From Methanocella_A sp963792125 (lineage in GTDB: Archaea > Halobacteriota > Methanocellia > Methanocellales > Methanocellaceae): 64,000 nucleotides of DNA. Both the position numbers and the translations under genes were made by a program. Below are positions 8,582 to 17,655 of the stretch, one piece after another. The stretch covers positions 1 to 64,000 of the forward strand of contig CAWBVA010000004.1 of the NCBI GenBank assembly GCA_963792125.1, given 5' to 3'. Every line of letters begins with the position of its first letter. The stretch's first letter is position 1. The notes below the pieces were generated by a model, which was given only the letters and a program-made list of their open reading frames with translations, was not told where the DNA came from and ran no database searches.

Positions 8582-9430
8582 ATGAAAGCGGTAATCTTCT
8601 ATTTCTCGGAGTCGGGTAATACCGAGAAGGTCGCCATCGCGATCTACGAGCGGCTTGAGAAGGCGGGATACGAGGTCGAGCCGGTCTGGTTCCCGGACCT
8701 TGCGGACCTGCCTGCGGCGGCGAACGGCGTTGACCTCTTTGCCGTGGGATTTCCCACCTTCTTCGGCTACCCGCCGAAGTTCATGTCCGACGCGCTGAAA
8801 GGCCTGAACAAAGTCCGTGAAACGGACGCGATCGTCTTCACTACCTACGGCGGCACGACAGCGGGCGACAGCCTGTACGAAGCGGCGTCCATACTGGCCA
8901 GGAAAGGCTACCGGATCCTGGGCGGCCTGAAGATCGAAGGCAGCGACGATTACCCGCAGGGGCGCGAGCTCAAGATCAACGTCGGGCGGCCGGACGAGCA
9001 TGATTTCCGGACAGTCGGCGAGTTCGTGGACAGGATACTGGAAGCGAAGGCCGCCGGACACAGCCTCGAACCGGCAGTGCTGGCCAGCAGCACGCCGTTC
9101 TTCGCAGAGAACCGGGGAAAGCCCAGGCGGAGGACCGTCAATCAGATGCGCAGAAGGGTGGAGGGCGATATCGTGTTCGACCCGAAGCAGTGCATTTTCT
9201 GCGTGACCTGCATACAGTCCTGCCCCACGAAGAGCATCAGGAAAGGCAAGAAGACCCCGGAGTTCAGCTGGAAGTGCATCGACGGGATACGCTGTTACCA
9301 GTGCGTGCGCGCCTGTCCCGGCAAGGCGTTCACAGTCAGGTACCCCCTGCCGGTCGAGGAATACGTGAAATACAAGGCGCTGGTGGCGGACAGCCCCGAT
9401 GAGAAAAAGCGCTGCTACATTGTCGCCTGA
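8582..9430 (+). CDS. Flavodoxin-ferredoxin (EFR1-type) protein
   Basis: Residues 1-150 form a flavodoxin fold with the FMN phosphate loop FSESGNTEKVA and the FTTYGGTTAG loop. The C-terminal domain has two [4Fe-4S] motifs: CIFCVTCIQSCP and C-x5-CYQCVRACP. The 282-residue protein therefore can pass electrons between FMN and two iron-sulfur clusters in the cytoplasm. It lies between the TrmO-FmdE fusion and a small helical protein, close to molybdenum cofactor genes, so it may serve as an electron donor for that system. The partner enzyme is not identified. Confidence 0.85.
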   Translation: MKAVIFYFSESGNTEKVAIAIYERLEKAGYEVEPVWFPDLADLPAAANGVDLFAVGFPTFFGYPPKFMSDALKGLNKVRETDAIVFTTYGGTTAGDSLYEAASILARKGYRILGGLKIEGSDDYPQGRELKINVGRPDEHDFRTVGEFVDRILEAKAAGHSLEPAVLASSTPFFAENRGKPRRRTVNQMRRRVEGDIVFDPKQCIFCVTCIQSCPTKSIRKGKKTPEFSWKCIDGIRCYQCVRACPGKAFTVRYPLPVEEYVKYKALVADSPDEKKRCYIVA

Positions 9431-9454
9431 AGAAGCCGGAGGAACTGTGATCTT

Positions 9455-9682
9455 ATGATTCAATTCGAAGATCTGGAGCCTGAGCTCCAGGAAGCGGTGA
9501 ACCAGTACAAGCACTACGGCCACGAGGTCTACGATTACGATCGTAAAGTCCGCAAGTTCGATCGTGATGAAGACCTGATGAAGCTGCACGAGGCGATCGA
9601 GAAACGAAACCACTGGCAGGACAGGATCAAAGAGCTGATCAAAGGCCGGGAAAAAGAACTGAACTGGCTGCTGATCGGCTGA
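9455..9682 (+). CDS. Small charged helical protein
   Basis: The 75-residue protein (MIQFEDLEPELQEAVNQYKH ... KGREKELNWLLIG) is highly charged, with heptad-like spacing suggesting coiled-coil helices. A GGAGG lies about 13 bases before ATG 9455. It follows the flavodoxin-ferredoxin gene by 24 bases and is convergent with moeA. The family is not recognised; a small regulatory or scaffold role is possible. Confidence 0.6.
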   Translation: MIQFEDLEPELQEAVNQYKHYGHEVYDYDRKVRKFDRDEDLMKLHEAIEKRNHWQDRIKELIKGREKELNWLLIG

Positions 9683-9709
9683 TCAGACGCCGGGTCGTCG
9701 CTCACTTTT

Positions 9710-10912
9710 TTATCTTGAAAGGTTAACTGTCACGGGCTGACCCGCCTTAACCGGGTCCCGTGCGATGAAATAGCCGTCAGCGAGCGTGGTGCGGGCCGAT
9801 GTCGACAGCAGCGACGTATTGTATTCCGGGCCGATCAAAAGCTCCACAGAAGAGCCCGGGTAACCGACCGGCCTGGCCTGCCCTCCGGACAGCTCGACGA
9901 AGACCACATAATCGAAGCCCGGCGACTGGGGGGACACGTCGCGGCTGACAGGCATGCTGACAGCGGAAGCCCTTACCGGCCCCTGTACGAACCGGCGCAC
10001 GAGAAGCTCCATGGCAGTGTAGGAGCCGGAAGGCTTTCCGGGCAGCGAGAACATAGGCTTAAGGCCGCGGTATGAGGCGATGAACGGCTTGCCCGGCTTG
10101 ACGCGGACGCCTTTGAAAATTACTTCACCCTCTTCGGCGACAGAGGAGACCAGATCCATCTTTCCCATGGAAATGCCCCCGATGGTGATGACTAAATCAT
10201 GATCGACAAGAGCGGCGTCGACACTGCGCGAGAGCTCTTCCATGCTGTCCCCGGCGGGAGCGGCTCTCGTGGGCAGGCAGCCCCAGGATTCCAGCATGGC
10301 ACAGGCCGTGGGCCCGTTGGCGTCTGCGACAGTCCCGTCCCGGATCTCGTCGCCTGTCGCTATGACGGCGACCCTTGGTTTTCGGTAAACGATCACGTGA
10401 TCGATGCCCGCCGCATGAAAGGCTCCGGCCATTGCCGGGGCGATGATGTTGCCTTTGGAAAGCAGCAACCCGTCGGCTTTCAGGTCGGAGCCGGTGCGTA
10501 CGACATTAGTCCAGGGGTGCAACGGGACGCCTTTCAATGTACTACCTTCGACGACAGCGTCCTCTATTTGGAGCACGGCATTGGCGCCTTCCGGCAGACG
10601 CGCGCCGGTCGTGACGTAGACAGCTTCACCGGTCCCGATGCGCCGGAATCCTCTGCCGGCAAATGCCTCGCCGACAAGATGCAGCGGGTACCCGTCGGAC
10701 ACGCGTATCGCATAGCCGTCCATGGTGCAGAGATCATACACTGGCATGTTCTTTTGTGCGATGGCGTCTGCCGCCAGTTTCCTTCCCGCCGACTCTTTAA
10801 TAGTCACTTCCTCGACGGACAGGGTACCGTAGAATTCCTCGCGCATCCTGTCAATGAGCGCCAGCGCCTCGTCCAGACACACCATTTTTCTGAAGCCACC
10901 TTCCGTTGCCAT
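9710..10912 (-). CDS. moeA: Molybdopterin molybdenumtransferase MoeA
   Basis: MoeA inserts molybdate (or tungstate) into adenylylated molybdopterin, the last step of basic cofactor synthesis. The 400-residue product shows the family order: N-terminal ALALIDRM, YDLCTMDGYAIRVSDGYP, the IGTGEAVYVTTGARLPEGAN loop, the MoCF-binding domain with VAVIATGDE and TIGGISMGKMD, then KPGKPF and a C-terminal beta domain. I chose ATG 10912 (MATEGGFRK) rather than an upstream alternative inside fdhD. It lies 7 bases after fdhD and is surely co-transcribed. No frameshift is seen. Confidence 0.9.
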   Translation of the reverse strand: MATEGGFRKMVCLDEALALIDRMREEFYGTLSVEEVTIKESAGRKLAADAIAQKNMPVYDLCTMDGYAIRVSDGYPLHLVGEAFAGRGFRRIGTGEAVYVTTGARLPEGANAVLQIEDAVVEGSTLKGVPLHPWTNVVRTGSDLKADGLLLSKGNIIAPAMAGAFHAAGIDHVIVYRKPRVAVIATGDEIRDGTVADANGPTACAMLESWGCLPTRAAPAGDSMEELSRSVDAALVDHDLVITIGGISMGKMDLVSSVAEEGEVIFKGVRVKPGKPFIASYRGLKPMFSLPGKPSGSYTAMELLVRRFVQGPVRASAVSMPVSRDVSPQSPGFDYVVFVELSGGQARPVGYPGSSVELLIGPEYNTSLLSTSARTTLADGYFIARDPVKAGQPVTVNLSR

Positions 10913-10919
10913 GCTGTAG

Positions 10920-11741
10920 TCACCCTTTAATGCCGTAAATCCGCTCCAGGCCACTGTAGACCGTCATCCTCGGCGGCCGGGCGAAGCAGACCAGCGTCAT
11001 GCCCAGCCGGCGGGCGATCTCTACTCCGGATGTCAGCGGCGCCGTGTTGCTGACGATCATCGGCAGCCCGGCGCGATACGCCTTCGCTACCATTCCTGCA
11101 GGCATGCGGCCGGTCGAGAGAAGGTAACAGTCCGACAGGTCCCGGCCGTCCATCAGTGCTTTGCCTACCGCCTTGTCTATCGAGCTGTGTCGCCCGATGT
11201 CCTCGGCGTAGGAGACCAGCCCGCCGATGTGATCGCAAATGACACTGCAATGAGCCCCGCCCGTCTGCCTCCACAACGACGCCAGGTCGTTGATCAGGCC
11301 CATGCTCGCATAAACGGTGGATATGTCGACGGTCAGCGACGATCGGACCGGGCCGGTGAGGTCAGACCAGGACGACCGCACCCCGACGCAGCCTGAGCTG
11401 CGTATCTCCATCCAGAGACCGACGTCTTCCGGCGGGAGTGATGCCATCGAGACCTCCACGTTCGGCCACCTGACTTCAACCCGGCTCAGATCGGTGGCCG
11501 ACTTCGCAAAGCCTTCGCATACGAGGTACCCGTACGCAAACGCCTCGAGGTCGGCTGGCGTCATGGTCAGGCTGGCGATGCGCCGGCCGTCGATCAGGAG
11601 GTTCACTGACTCTTCCACGCATACTTCGACTTCCTTGCGGCACGCCAGGCTACGGACGATTTCCGTCACGGTGCAAGGTTCAGTCAATCCCTCAGGCTGC
11701 TGCCTGACACTACCACTCGCCTCTACCATCGGCTTCTCCAT
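10920..11741 (-). CDS. fdhD: Formate dehydrogenase accessory sulfurtransferase FdhD
   Basis: FdhD carries sulfur from a cysteine desulfurase to the molybdenum cofactor of formate dehydrogenase. The 273-residue protein has the conserved AYGYLVCEGF, the TGGAHCS region, the AEDIGRHSSIDKAVGKAL motif and LLSTGRMPAGMVAKA. The catalytic loop, CxxC in E. coli, reads SSGCVGV and holds one Cys. It is the first gene of the fdhD-moeA pair and is preceded by 150 bases with an inverted TGTTAAT/ATTAACA repeat. Its job fits maturation of the fdhA product 8 kb away. Confidence 0.88.
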   Translation of the reverse strand: MEKPMVEASGSVRQQPEGLTEPCTVTEIVRSLACRKEVEVCVEESVNLLIDGRRIASLTMTPADLEAFAYGYLVCEGFAKSATDLSRVEVRWPNVEVSMASLPPEDVGLWMEIRSSGCVGVRSSWSDLTGPVRSSLTVDISTVYASMGLINDLASLWRQTGGAHCSVICDHIGGLVSYAEDIGRHSSIDKAVGKALMDGRDLSDCYLLSTGRMPAGMVAKAYRAGLPMIVSNTAPLTSGVEIARRLGMTLVCFARPPRMTVYSGLERIYGIKG

Positions 11742-11827
11742 AGTCCCCTCCAGGGATATTACGGGTACAAATCCCGCATGATCTATTACGTCCTCGATTA
11801 AATAGTTACCTGTTGTAGTTACATAAT

Positions 11828-11856
11828 TGTTAATATGTTATACAATATGATTAACA
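11828..11856 (-). promoter_or_regulatory. Inverted TGTTAAT / ATTAACA operator-like repeat before fdhD
   Basis: TGTTAAT (11828-11834) and ATTAACA (11850-11856) are perfect inverse arms with a 15-base spacer. The 13-mer ACAATATGATTAA (11842-11854) also occurs, inverted, before the FdhB-like gene near 24.75 kb. Confidence 0.5.
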
Positions 11857-11893
11857 CAGTGTCAGCATACAACGAACACAGATACTAAAAAAG

Positions 11894-12643
11894 TCATATG
11901 GTGCCAGGGCTCATCGGGCATACAGCCTGCACCGGGGACGTTTCCGGCAGGCCGGTGAGCATATGGTCACCATGGAAGACGGCCATCCAGCCCGGCCCGG
12001 GAATGCATATCAGCCCGATGCCCGATTTTTGCGCTACTGCTATAGCCTCGCATGTCGGCGGGCTGCAGCAGATGACCAGAGGCAGGCCGGCGTTAGCCGC
12101 TGCCCGTATCGTCCAGGGCGTCGCTCTGCCGGTAAACAAAAGAAAATAACTGCCCAGATCGTATCCGTTCAGCATCGCTTTTCCGATCACTTTGCTGACG
12201 GCCCCGAAGCCGTGCAGATCCTCGGCTGAGGACACTGCTCCGCCGTAGGCGGTAAAAATGACTGCGCAGTGCGTGGCACCGGTACTGCGACAAAGAGGAG
12301 AGTAGCTATTCAGGGATACGTACCGTTCGAAAATCAGCCGTATGTCTACCCCTGGAAAGTGCGCCTGTGCCGGTGACTGGCGGGCCACAGGGTCCGCCTC
12401 GACTGTAATACTATCACTATTGACCATCGAGGACTTGATGCCTGATGCCGAGGCGACGAGCCCTTCGCACATCAGGTATCCGCAGGCCAGAGCTTCCAGG
12501 TCCTTCGAACAGGTATCGAAAGCCCCGGCCAGCGCACCGTTCAGGAAGATGCGAATCGTGCGATCCTCGCAGAGACGGACCTTCGTCTGCCTGCAGGCGT
12601 CACCGTTTACCTCTGTGACCTCACAGATGACCTCGTCAGGCAT
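11894..12643 (-). CDS. Degenerate FdhD paralog
   Basis: The 249-residue protein aligns along its length with FdhD: LEALACGYLMCEGLV, STGATHCAVIF, SSAEDLHGFGAVSKVIGKAM, YFLLFTGRATPWTIRAAANA, AGLPLVICCSPPT. However the Cys loop is absent (the corresponding stretch is PVARQSPAQAHFPGVDIR) and the GRHN part of the AEDIGRHN motif is lost. The frame is intact, so this is not simple decay. It starts 10 bases after fmdD and so belongs to the fmdBD operon, which hints at a role in formylmethanofuran dehydrogenase maturation, for example binding the cofactor without sulfur transfer. Confidence 0.75.
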   Translation of the reverse strand: MPDEVICEVTEVNGDACRQTKVRLCEDRTIRIFLNGALAGAFDTCSKDLEALACGYLMCEGLVASASGIKSSMVNSDSITVEADPVARQSPAQAHFPGVDIRLIFERYVSLNSYSPLCRSTGATHCAVIFTAYGGAVSSAEDLHGFGAVSKVIGKAMLNGYDLGSYFLLFTGRATPWTIRAAANAGLPLVICCSPPTCEAIAVAQKSGIGLICIPGPGWMAVFHGDHMLTGLPETSPVQAVCPMSPGTI

Positions 12644-12653
12644 GTGTTCCCGC

Positions 12654-13069
12654 CTAGTTCTTCCAGGACTTCTCTTTGTTGCCGTTGAAGTAGGCTTTCT
12701 GCATCAGCGTGACCGGGTCCAGCACAGGGCCGGCGCACTTCTCAATCTTGGCGGGCAGGTTCTTGTATGCCGGGCTGCCCGTGCTCTGGGTCTCGGGCAT
12801 GACCACGATGTTGGCCCACACGCCCCTGACGATCAAGATTTCTCCCTTTTGCTGGCAGCGGGCCTTCGTCGCCCTGCAGCACTACGCTGTCGCCCAACGA
12901 GTTCGGATACTTTGACGAACCATGGCTTCCCGAGCGCTTCGAAGTCCTCGGGGTGTATGTCGCAGTACGAGGCATTCTCTGGTGTACCCATCGGTGAATT
13001 TGTTGCCGCCCTTGATGATTCGCCCTGATAGACTGTAGAACCGGTGTTTAGGATAATGTCCATTGCCAT
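12654..13069 (-). CDS. fmdD: Formylmethanofuran dehydrogenase subunit D, frameshifted
   Basis: This is the small molybdopterin-dinucleotide-binding subunit. The N-terminus MAMDIILNTGSTVYQGESS is the family start. The middle (GDSVVLQ) and end (IVRGVWANIVVMPETQSTGS, then KIEKCAGPVLDPVTLMQKAY) match subunit D. About 138 residues are expected, the usual size. Frame changes lie near 12900 and 12840. ATG 13069 follows an AGGAGG located near 13087. It overlaps or abuts the end of fmdB and is followed 10 bases on by the FdhD paralog. Subunits A and C are not in the window. Confidence 0.8.
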
Positions 13070-13073
13070 CCTG

Positions 13074-14448
13074 TCACTCACGCCTCCTGTCCTTGCTTTC
13101 TTCTCCTTGACCCGCTCGAACAGCTGTACAAGCGTATCCTTGTTAGACGTGGTAAAGTCGAAGGGTGGCTTAGTAAAGCTGCGGGCGTAGATGGGCACGT
13201 TGTCCATGCGATAGAAGGTGCCTTCGCACTCCATGCCGTCGAGCACTCCGGGGATCACTGCGTCGCTCACGAACGCCATGGGCCCGGGGGCGATCTCGAT
13301 GGATGCGACGGGGATTTCCGCCAGGCGCTCCACCGCCTTCTTGGGCAGGTGACCGCCGAGGTCTGCGCACATGCAGAGGACTGCGTCGACTTCTCCGCGT
13401 AGAGCGCGTCGACGGTGGAGTACTCGCCCGGCTGGTACCGGGGGAAGCCTCTGGAGAAGTCTACCGCGAACGGGAAGCCGATGCTGCCAGGACAATACCT
13501 GGTTGAATCCGGCGACGTTGCAGTGGCCTCTGTTGGCCGAGATGACGAACTTGGTGAACTTGTTGCACTCCTGGGTGAGCCGCATGGCGATCGAGGCGTT
13601 GTAGTGCTTGCCGTGGCTGCTGGCGATGCCCAGCCCGACCCAGATGACGCCGAAGTGGACGCCTTGACCATGTCGACCAGCTGGTACATCTGCTCTCTGC
13701 TGATGCCGGTGGTTTCATAGGTGGACTCGTGCGGCTCCTGGCCGCTGAGGAGGTCAGAGTCAGGCGTCGAGGAGCTCGTAGTCGTTGCCGGGCTTGAGCT
13801 GGAGGTGCAGGTCCGCCTGCGCAGCGGTCGGGCTCTTGCCGGGGTCTACTACGACCATCTTACGGCCCTTGAAGCCCTGTCTCGGTCAAGAAGCCTCTCG
13901 GGTAGTGCGAGAGCCGGCTCATGTGGCGGGGGTGAGAGTCGACGGGGTTGCAGCCCCAGTAGATGTTCAGGTCTGCAGCGGTTCCTGCACTCGCCCAGCG
14001 TGGCCGAGACGCAGCCCGCGTCCTGCAGGCCCATGACGGTCGGGCCGTGGCAGATCGTGGCGTTGCCGTCCACCAGGCCGCCCAGCTACTCTGCCATGGC
14101 GATGCCTACGGCCATGGCCTCGGTGGAGGTTTCGCTGCCCATGAACAACAGGGGTCGCTTCGCGTTGACCAGCAATTCGGCCGTGTAGTCCAGCACGGCA
14201 TCCCATTTCGGCCTCTTGGCCGAGAGCAGGGGCTTCTTGATCCTGTGGTGGCTCCGCAGCTCCTGGAACTTGCCGTCGCCCATCAGGCAGGCGTTCTTCG
14301 TTGTCATCGCGTCGTCGGTCAGCTCGATGCAGATATCATCGCAGGACATACCGCAGACGGGGCAGGTCACGTCCGTACAGATGATCTTCTTCCCCTCCTG
14401 GCGCAAAATCTGCTTGTTCTTAACATCTTCCGATATCACTGTAAGCAC
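13074..14448 (-). CDS. fmdB: Formylmethanofuran dehydrogenase subunit B, frameshifted
   Basis: This is the catalytic subunit that reduces CO2 with methanofuran in the first step of methanogenesis. The N-terminal cluster motif is CPVCGMSCDD. The metal-ligand region reads ATICHGPTVMGLQDAG, with Cys rather than selenocysteine as ligand. RGHCNVAGFNQVLSW, VDAVLCMCADLGGHLPKKAV, IPGVLDGMECEGTFYRMDNV follow as in the family. About 455 residues are spanned, close to the known 430. Frameshifts occur near 14090, 13960, 13720 and 13480. Neighbouring Tfx regulator and fmdE argue for the molybdenum (Fmd) rather than tungsten (Fwd) isoenzyme, but the sequence alone cannot decide it. Confidence 0.85.
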
Positions 14449-14591
14449 CTCTTAAGATTCTCTCGTTATGTGACTGTAAGCGGAGCCCTTTCGTCCCCTC
14501 ACAGGCCATGCCAGGGTTGCGGTCCGGGCAACGCCGATCGGTATAATGGGGCCCCCATAATATTTCTGAAGGATGGACGATTTAAATAGTT

Positions 14592-14613
14592 ATCCACATT
14601 GGTTAACAATATG
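14592..14613. promoter_or_regulatory. Shared 14-mer between fmdB and tfx
   Basis: The 355-base divergent region between fmdB and tfx has no gene. It holds TGGTTAACAATATG at 14600-14613, identical in inverted orientation to 24746-24759 before the FdhB-like gene. The region is otherwise AT-rich with TATA-like stretches near 14650 and 14755. Confidence 0.55.
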
Positions 14614-14768
14614 AAATTGATTAATCGAATATCGTAAACAACAGGAAGTATTATTTTTATAATAATTAATATATCAAAGTGCATCGGCACCATTTGATAA
14701 AAATATCGTTTTATAATAATATCGGCCGTCAGAAGGGTATGCAGGCATACAGACTATATATGATGAAA

Positions 14769-14790
14769 CTGTTAACAGATCTGTTAAACA
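14769..14790 (+). promoter_or_regulatory. Direct CTGTTAA(A)CA repeat before tfx
   Basis: CTGTTAACA (14769-14777) and CTGTTAAACA (14781-14790) lie 12 bases apart, just upstream of the tfx start. Position suggests autoregulation; this is inference. Confidence 0.45.
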
Positions 14791-14803
14791 CAGAGGTTGC
14801 GGC

Positions 14804-15222
14804 ATGAGAGAAGACGAGAAGGATACGCTCCTGACACCCCGGCAGGTAGAGGTGCTGAGGATCAAGCGAAAAGGCATGTCTCAGGCGGACATCGCCCGTA
14901 TGATGAAGACCACCCGGGGCAACATCAGCACCATCGAGAGCACGGCAATGAAAAATATCGAGAAAGCGCGAGAAGACAGTGAAATTCTACCATGCCATCG
15001 AGGCGCCGATCTGGATAACGGTCCCGGTCGGGCACCGATCTGTACGACATCCCGCCCCTCGTGTTCAAAGAGGCCGACAGAAAGAAGATCAAGATAGCGG
15101 TGGACTCGGCCACGATCATCGTCAAGCTGAAGACTGAGTCCCCGGAGCGGATCCACCGGCGCGTCACCGTCGACGAGATCGAGGTGTCCGTAGACAAGAA
15201 GGGCAACGTGTCCGTGTTTTAA
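14804..15222 (+). CDS. tfx: Tfx-family transcription regulator, frameshifted
   Basis: Residues 1-55 are a helix-turn-helix: TLLTPRQVEVLRIKRKGMSQ, ADIARMMKTTRGNISTIEST, then MKNIEKARE. This matches Tfx, known from Methanothermobacter to bind the fmd operon promoter region and activate it. After a frameshift near 14982 the C-terminal domain continues (KFYHAIEAPIWITVPVG, then after a second shift TDLYDIPPLVFKEADRKKIK ... RRVTVDEIEVSVDKKGNVSV). About 138 residues fit the family. It is divergent from fmdB and convergent with fmdE, so it is placed to control both. Possible boxes lie directly upstream. Confidence 0.85.
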
Positions 15223-15225
15223 CCG

Positions 15226-15250
15226 CTGCAAGACGCTAAGCGTCTTGCAG
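15226..15250. terminator. 12-bp perfect palindrome between tfx and fmdE
   Basis: CTGCAAGACGCT and its exact inverse are separated by a single A. The palindrome sits between two convergent stop codons, so it may act as a bidirectional terminator. No T-tract follows, and an operator is the alternative. Confidence 0.5.
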
Positions 15251-15254
15251 ATGG

Positions 15255-15901
15255 TTAACGGGTCGCGGCCGGGGCTTTGTCGTAGTAGGCCATGCTGCCG
15301 CAGCCGCTGCACACGCCGCCTTCGAGTGGTATTCGGCGGGCACCATCTCGCCGCAGGCCGGGCAGGTCTTCGACGTCCCACTTTTTCTTCGGGGTAAAGC
15401 GGCACTCTCACCGGCTCCCAGGCCAGGATGTCGCGGCCGGCGCAGAGGATTTCCTCCTGCAGCTTCGGCGAGTCGACGCCGCCTTTATAGCCCGGGTCGT
15501 TGGTGTACCACAGGTTCAGAACCGGGTACTTCTTCACACGTTCCGCATCGATGTAGACACGAACGCCGTCGGCTGTCGTGCCCTCGCTGAACCTGTTGAT
15601 CGTGACGGCGAACCGGCCAGTGTCGACGAGTCGCAGGCGGTGGTTGCCCATCGTGGCAGCCGATAATGACCTGCAGCGCGTCCGGCGCACATTTGTGCGT
15701 CTCGGAAACCGCGTACAGCTTATCCCCTGGCCTGGCTTCCAGCTTTTCCAGCGCGAGGTCGACCATGAAGGTGCCGATCAGCAGGCCTGCTGCAGGGAAA
15801 GTGTGGAAAGTCACGCACCGGCGTATGTACCCCTGTACTCTGTCGTCAACACCGCACTTCGCCATGAGAAGGCCAATATCCTCATTGCTATGATCCTTCA
15901 T
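15255..15901 (-). CDS. fmdE: Formylmethanofuran dehydrogenase subunit E, frameshifted
   Basis: The start MKDHSNEDIGLLMAKCG leads to VTFHTFPAAGLLIGTFMVD (FmdE core, in place of HGHxCPG) and AVSETHKCAPDALQVIIGC. After a frameshift near 15655 comes TMGNHRLRLVDTGRFAVTIN and the end of the core. The last 45 residues, after further shifts near 15375 and 15320, form a zinc ribbon with CPACG and CSGCG. About 210 residues match FmdE with its C-terminal ribbon. FmdE is encoded with fmdBC in Methanothermobacter but its function is not well defined. It has its own promoter with an AAACAA / TTGTTT inverted box. Confidence 0.8.
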
Positions 15902-15941
15902 CGTATTGTGTTAAAACAGGCAGGTATATAATAATTTTGAT

Positions 15942-15960
15942 AAACAATGTAATTTTGTTT
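15942..15960 (-). promoter_or_regulatory. AAACAA / TTGTTT box before fmdE
   Basis: AAACAA (15942-15947) and TTGTTT (15955-15960) flank TGTAATT. The sequence closely resembles the box upstream of modA (28823-28841), where TGTAATTT also lies between AAACAA and GTTT. Confidence 0.5.
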
Positions 15961-16003
15961 AATTTTATTGTTGAACATTATCCCCTCACAGGGGAGAGGC
16001 ACA

Positions 16004-16834
16004 CTAAAGCGGTTTCCATTTGAGGTAAGCAAGGACGGTAATCCCGCCAAGTATGCAGGCGATGACAATCCAGTCGACGGGCCCCGGCCGCAGCTTCGAG
16101 TAGATTGTCGGGCGGGCGGCATAGCCGTAGCCACGGCACAGCATGGCCGACGAGACGTTCCGGAGCGGTTGATCAGACATATGGTCATGGGTATGATCAG
16201 AGACATAAGCCTGTTCGGGCTGAGTAGTCCTCCTGCGTCCAGCTCCAGGCAGCGGGACCGCTGCGCGTCCATGATGATCTTCATGTCGGCGCTCATCAGC
16301 GTGATCGAGCGCAGCGCCAGGCCCAGGGAAAATGCCAGGACATAAGGCACGTGCAGCTTTCTCCATCCCTGCCGCGCAGTCCTCGAACCGCGTGGTCATG
16401 ATGAAGAGCGCGAGACGCCGGCCACCGTCAGCAGGCGCAGCCCGACCGCGATGCTGTAGAAGAACCCTCCGGGGTGACAGAAGGGTGGAATATCCACAGG
16501 TCCGCAGCGAAGAGCACGGGGCCATCGGAAATGCCGGGGGAAGAGCGTGCTGGCCAGCATCACGAGGACCACGAAAGGCAGGGTTTTCCACAGGGTGCCG
16601 GTACCAGTGCCTGAACGCGCCGGTGAGCAGGGCGAACACCGCAAGCAGGCCAAATGTCGCCGCCATCAGTGACCGTGTCCGTAATGACCACTGCCACGCT
16701 GGTGAACGCGATCAGGACGAACGTCTTTCGTGCGGGGGTCCATACGATGGACGACGGAGCTTCCAGGCAGGTCCTGATCCTTTACCCGTGCCTTTCCTCC
16801 TCGGACCTTCCTGCTGCTCCGGGCGCATGTTCAC
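16004..16834 (-). CDS. ecfT: ECF transporter T component, frameshifted
   Basis: EcfT is the membrane scaffold that links the substrate-binding S component to the ATPases. The N-terminus (WTPARKTFVLIAFTSVAVVI) corresponds to the usual DPRTK plus first helix. Further hydrophobic segments follow, and the cytoplasmic coupling stretch reads SADMKIIMDAQRSRCLELDA. The last helix is VDWIVIACILGGITVLAYLK. Four or more frame changes (near 16725, 16590, 16480, 16350 and 16130) scatter it, but the span fits about 270 residues. GTG 16834 has an upstream GGGAGG. It is the last gene of the cassette. Confidence 0.7.
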
Positions 16835-16873
16835 AGGGTATCCTCCCTCGGCGATCTCCTCGATATCAATATT

Positions 16874-17648
16874 TTATCCAGGCCGATCGGATTTCCCGAG
16901 GATGGTCGCCTGCGGCAGGTGCAGCGATGCTGCGGCAATCAGGCTTTCGTCGGTAAGCACCTGCCGCGCGTCCCCGTCCTTGATGACCTGCCGTCCGGAC
17001 ATGACGGATCACCCGGTCAGCGTGGGCGGCCGCAAACTCCACGTCATGGGTGACGACCACGAGAGCATGTCCGGCGGCCCGAGGGTCGTCGAGGATGGCG
17101 GCCAGCTTTTCCTTCAGCCCGTGGTTGAGACCCAGCGTGGGCTCGCAGAGGACGAGTATCACGGGATCCAGGGTCAACGCGCTCGCGATAGCGACACGCT
17201 GCTTCTCTCCGCCCCGACAGTGTGAACGGCGAGCCGTGCAGCATACTCCCGATGTCGAGCCTGCCGTGCCACCCCATCTACCCGGCTTTTTATCTGTCCG
17301 CCGCCGGATACCCAGTTTTTCGGCCCGAACGCCAGCTCGTCGTACACGGTCTCGGCAAAGAGCTGATGGTCCGGGTTCTGGAAGACCACCCCACCTTGCG
17401 GGAAGCCCATGCGGTGGTCCTGCCGGCGATGTCTTCCCCGTCGACGATGATGCGGCCGCGGTCAGGCCTCAGCAGGCCGTTCATGTGTTTCACGAGGAGT
17501 CGGTCTTGCCCGAGCCGTTGGCGCCCATAACCACCCATAGCTCTCCGCCGTACAGGTCGAGCGTGATCCTGTCCAGCGCAGGGGATACAGATTTCTGGTA
17601 AGCGAACGAGACGTCTTTCATGGAAATAAGACAGGGGCCACGACTCAC
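16874..17648 (-). CDS. ecfA2: ECF transporter ATPase 2, frameshifted
   Basis: ABC-type ATPase that powers the ECF importer. Walker A is GANGSGKT, the Q-loop reads VVFQNPDHQLFAETVYDELA (typical of EcfA), the signature begins LSG, and Walker B is LDPVILVLCEPTLGLN with a Cys where Asp is usual. The H-loop is VVVTHDVEF. Frame changes lie near 17520, 17410, 17300, 17210 and 16995. Two starts are possible, GTG 17648 or ATG 17621. It follows ecfA1 by 7 bases. The Cys in Walker B should be treated with caution given the other errors nearby. Confidence 0.75.
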
Positions 17649-17655
17649 CGGGCGA

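Noticed and set aside
8555..9613. Long minus-strand open frame over the flavodoxin-ferredoxin gene
   Set aside because: It is a GC-rich shadow; the plus strand has clear FMN and 4Fe-4S motifs and good start signals.
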